A DNA stretch of 8,145 nt from the NCBI GenBank assembly GCA_017964105.1, contig JAGCSP010000018.1, positions 1-8,145 on the forward strand, in the 5' to 3' direction. Origin of the DNA: Clostridia bacterium (lineage in GTDB: Bacteria; Bacillota; Clostridia; Christensenellales; UBA1242). The notes beneath the pieces were generated by a model. The model made no database searches and was not told the DNA's origin. It saw only the letters and a program-made list of their open reading frames with translations. Below are positions 6,555 through 8,145 of this stretch, one piece after another (position 1 is the first letter of the stretch; every line of letters begins with the position of its first letter). The translations under genes were made by a program, and so were the position numbers.

Positions 6555-7016
6555 ATGAAAGCTTGGATATTTAGTGTGTGTGGCATTGTATTTTTGGGTT
6601 TAATGGTAGATGTTATTTCTCCAAATGGTAAGACAAATACTTTTATTAAAAGTATTTTTTCACTTATTTTTCTTTTTGTTCTGGCTAGTCCACTAGTAAA
6701 AATAATTAACACAAAAATTAATTTTGATGAGTATTCTTGGAATATGAATTCAGATTATATGGCTGTGATAAAAAATCAAAAAATTGCATCACTTGAACAA
6801 ATGGTTACAGCTGCATTGCAAGAAAGTGGTTATGACGATATTGGTGTAAAAATAGAAGGGAATTTGACGAATAATGAATTAAGTGTAACAAAGGTTTATG
6901 TAATATTGAAAAATAATGTTCTAACTGATAGTGCTCCAAGCATAAATAATGGTAATACAATAAAAGATATTATTGCAGTAACGCTATCAGTGGACAAGGA
7001 GGTAATTGTGTTTTAA
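6555..7016 (+). CDS. spoIIIAF: Stage III sporulation protein AF
   Basis: This 153-residue protein has two N-terminal membrane helices (about 3-20 and 33-51) separated by the short loop SPNGKTNTFIK, matching the family's P-x-G-x-x-x-K/F loop. A soluble C-terminal domain (about 70-153) has the helix-strand-strand-helix-strand order of a ring-building motif: ALQESGY, then IGVKIEG, VTKVYVILK, IKDIIAVTLSV and EVIVF. B. subtilis SpoIIIAF is about 206 residues; the shortening lies mainly in linkers and the C-terminus, not in the core. AAGGAG (6544-6549) sits 5 bases before ATG 6555, a near-ideal ribosome binding site. The gene ends in TAA (7014-7016), with the GTG of spoIIIAG following directly in the same frame. 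Confidence 0.92.
   Translation: MKAWIFSVCGIVFLGLMVDVISPNGKTNTFIKSIFSLIFLFVLASPLVKIINTKINFDEYSWNMNSDYMAVIKNQKIASLEQMVTAALQESGYDDIGVKIEGNLTNNELSVTKVYVILKNNVLTDSAPSINNGNTIKDIIAVTLSVDKEVIVF
6996..7002 (+). promoter_or_regulatory. Shine-Dalgarno for spoIIIAG, unusually distant from its start
   Basis: AAGGAGG is a perfect anti-16S match within the last codons of spoIIIAF. It ends 14 bases before the spoIIIAG GTG at 7017, longer than the usual 5-9. It is ideally spaced (5 bases) for an in-frame GTG at 7008, but that codon would yield only two residues before the spoIIIAF TAA. No other start codon fits spoIIIAG better, so the site is assigned to it despite the spacing. Confidence 0.6.
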
Positions 7017-7619
7017 GTGAATCAAAATAATGAAGAAGTTGCAAATAGTCAAAATAAAAAATCAATACTCTTCAAAATAAAACAAAATGCCTTTATTAAG
7101 CAATTATTATCAATTAAAAACATCAAACCTATTATTGCAATTATTTTGTTTGTAGTTGTTGCATTGGTTGTTATTAATATCGATTTTTCAAAATCAAAAA
7201 ATACTACTGCGGCTAGCGCAAATTCATCGACAACTGATTACACATCTAGCAAAGCTTATATTGATGATTTGGAAAATAGACTTACAGCAATATTAAGTGC
7301 AATAAAAGGAGCAGGACAAACAAGAGTAATGATTACAATTGAAAATGGGCCTGAAATCAATGTAGCAAATCAAACAGAAGAAAAAACAACTACAACGGGT
7401 AGTGGAAGTACGGTAACTGTTGTTACTAGTCCAATTCTTATAAGTGTAGCAGGGGAAGATGTGCCACTAGTTACATCTGAAACTGTTCCAAAGATTCAAG
7501 GTGTAATTGTTGTAAGTGCTGGTGCTAGTGATATACGCGTAAGATTAGATATGCTATATGCCATACAAGCATTATTAGACGTACCGAAAGATAACATACA
7601 AATTTTTGCGGGTTCATAA
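7017..7619 (+). CDS. spoIIIAG: Stage III sporulation protein AG, ring-forming channel subunit
   Basis: This 200-residue protein (about 229 in B. subtilis) has a basic, Asn-rich cytosolic N-terminus (1-36), one membrane helix (about 37-55) and a Ser/Thr-rich linker (61-78). The ring-building domain begins at YIDDLENRLTAILSAIKGAG and continues with TRVMITIENG. A beta-rich insertion follows (about 112-160, with a TTTTGSGSTVTVVTS turn), then IQGVIVVSAGA and a last helix-strand, DMLYAIQALLDVPKDNIQIF. SpoIIIAG forms a large ring, about 30-fold in B. subtilis structures, in the space between mother cell and forespore membranes. The start must be GTG 7017: an in-frame TAA lies just before it and no ATG, GTG or TTG codon occurs again before the membrane helix. 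The gene sits in the same frame as spoIIIAF, with only that stop between them. Confidence 0.93.
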   Translation: MNQNNEEVANSQNKKSILFKIKQNAFIKQLLSIKNIKPIIAIILFVVVALVVINIDFSKSKNTTAASANSSTTDYTSSKAYIDDLENRLTAILSAIKGAGQTRVMITIENGPEINVANQTEEKTTTTGSGSTVTVVTSPILISVAGEDVPLVTSETVPKIQGVIVVSAGASDIRVRLDMLYAIQALLDVPKDNIQIFAGS

Positions 7620-7634
7620 AATGGGAGGTATAAT

Positions 7635-8105
7635 ATGACAAAGAAAAAGAAAATATTGATTATAGCAGGTTTTTGTTTATTGCTTGCACTTACGGGAGTA
7701 TTAAATATTGTTCTTAATACATCTGCTAAAACCACGGCAACAGATGTTGTTGCAACTACTAGTTTTTTTAATTCATATAGGCAAGATAGAACGGATACAT
7801 ATGAACAAGAAATGCTTTATTTAAGTGCAATTATTGAATCATCTAGTTCTAGTGCAGAAGCAAAGGCGAATGCAGAAGCAGAGCAGGCAAAGATTATTGC
7901 AAATATGAAATTGCAAACAAACTTAGAAGGTTTAATCAAATCCAAAGGATTTGCTGATGTTGTTGTAAGTGCAATGACAAATAATATTAGTGTAATTGTA
8001 AAAAGTGCCACACTTACAGATGCAGAAGTTGCTAGCATTGTGGATGTAATTCATGGTGAAACAAATTACACAATTGATAATATCAAAATTATTCATGTAG
8101 AATAA
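7635..8105 (+). CDS. spoIIIAH: Stage III sporulation protein AH, SpoIIQ-interacting channel subunit (compact form)
   Basis: This 156-residue protein has a lysine-rich start (TKKKK), one membrane helix (about 7-28), a linker, a long charged helix from SYRQDRTDTYEQEMLYLSAI through an Ala/Glu-rich stretch (72-95), and a YscJ/FliF-like ring domain. That domain comprises LEGLIKSKGFADVVVSAM, NNISVIVKSATLTDAEVASI and the last strand IDNIKIIHVE. SpoIIIAH binds forespore SpoIIQ across the intermembrane space and anchors the channel. It is about 60 residues shorter than the B. subtilis protein, chiefly because the linker between membrane helix and ring domain is short. GGGAGGT (7622-7628) precedes ATG 7635 with good spacing; the gap after spoIIIAG is 15 bases. 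It is the last gene of the operon. Confidence 0.93.
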   Translation: MTKKKKILIIAGFCLLLALTGVLNIVLNTSAKTTATDVVATTSFFNSYRQDRTDTYEQEMLYLSAIIESSSSSAEAKANAEAEQAKIIANMKLQTNLEGLIKSKGFADVVVSAMTNNISVIVKSATLTDAEVASIVDVIHGETNYTIDNIKIIHVE

Positions 8106-8134
8106 TTGCAAAAACTTGTCCCTTATGCTATACT
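8106..8134 (+). promoter_or_regulatory. Candidate housekeeping (sigma-A type) promoter for a gene beyond the window
   Basis: A TTGCAA -35 box (8106-8111, 4 of 6 consensus) and a TATACT -10 box (8129-8134, 5 of 6) are separated by exactly 17 bases, with a TG one base before the -10 (8126-8127, extended -10). The -35 begins one base after the spoIIIAH stop. This would give a downstream gene expression independent of sporulation. In B. subtilis, accB, an Asp23-family gene and nusB follow spoIIIAH, but here the next gene is not visible. Confidence 0.55.
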
Positions 8135-8145
8135 CTAGTGTATAA

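Noticed and set aside
5789..6712. Minus-strand open frames of 135 and 156 codons across spoIIIAE/spoIIIAF
   Set aside because: Hydrophobic plus-strand membrane codons read as Ile/Asn/Thr-rich sequence on the complement; both are shadows of well-identified genes with no start signals or recognisable domains.
6895..6950. Internal sigma-E-like promoter ahead of spoIIIAG (GTAATATT at 6900-6907)
   Set aside because: An internal promoter is reported for B. subtilis spoIIIA and the -35-like box fits, but no CATACAnT-like -10 lies at proper spacing (TAACTGAT at 6922-6929).
7496..8038. Minus-strand open frames opposite spoIIIAG/spoIIIAH
   Set aside because: They overlap confidently identified genes; the low-complexity Ala/Ser content mirrors the Ala/Glu-rich helix of SpoIIIAH.

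Overview
The window looks like part of the chromosome of a low-GC, endospore-forming member of the Bacillota, most likely a Clostridia lineage. The evidence is a complete eight-gene spoIIIA operon, strong AAGGAGG-type ribosome binding sites, and AT-rich codon use. All convincing genes lie on the + strand. I cannot name a genus from the sequence alone.

Positions 2-3324 are the end of a translation/RNA-maturation operon. It holds the C-terminus of infB (translation initiation factor IF-2), rbfA (30S maturation), a DHH/DHHA1 nanoRNase/pAp phosphatase (nrnA), truB (tRNA Psi55 synthase) and a TIM-barrel protein of the endonuclease IV fold. Spacing is tight: gaps of 19, 4 and 2 bases, plus one 17-base overlap. 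The unit closes with a clear intrinsic terminator (9-bp stem, then seven T). The infB-rbfA-nrnA-truB order is the familiar Firmicutes arrangement. In many relatives the next gene is ribF; here the endonuclease IV-like gene takes that place.

Positions 3381-8105 are the spoIIIA operon, spoIIIAA to spoIIIAH, in canonical order and complete. Its products build the mother-cell half of the SpoIIIA-SpoIIQ feeding-tube channel that joins mother cell and forespore after engulfment. AA is the cytosolic ATPase. AB resembles type II/IV secretion-system membrane proteins. AC, AD and AE are polytopic membrane proteins. AF, AG and AH carry ring-building domains. Two ATGA start/stop overlaps and short gaps suggest translational coupling. 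Several subunits (AB, AF, AG and especially AH) are shorter than the B. subtilis proteins but keep their core domains.

The last 40 bases hold a good vegetative-type promoter, presumably for a gene beyond the window. I found no mobile elements, CRISPR arrays, tRNA or rRNA genes, and no gene-free stretch longer than about 110 bases. No clearly new system is present. The points most worth a second look are the spoIIIAF/spoIIIAG junction (same frame, one TAA, a displaced Shine-Dalgarno), the endonuclease IV-like protein with one altered metal-ligand position, and the spoIIIAA start, where the longest ORF begins inside the terminator.
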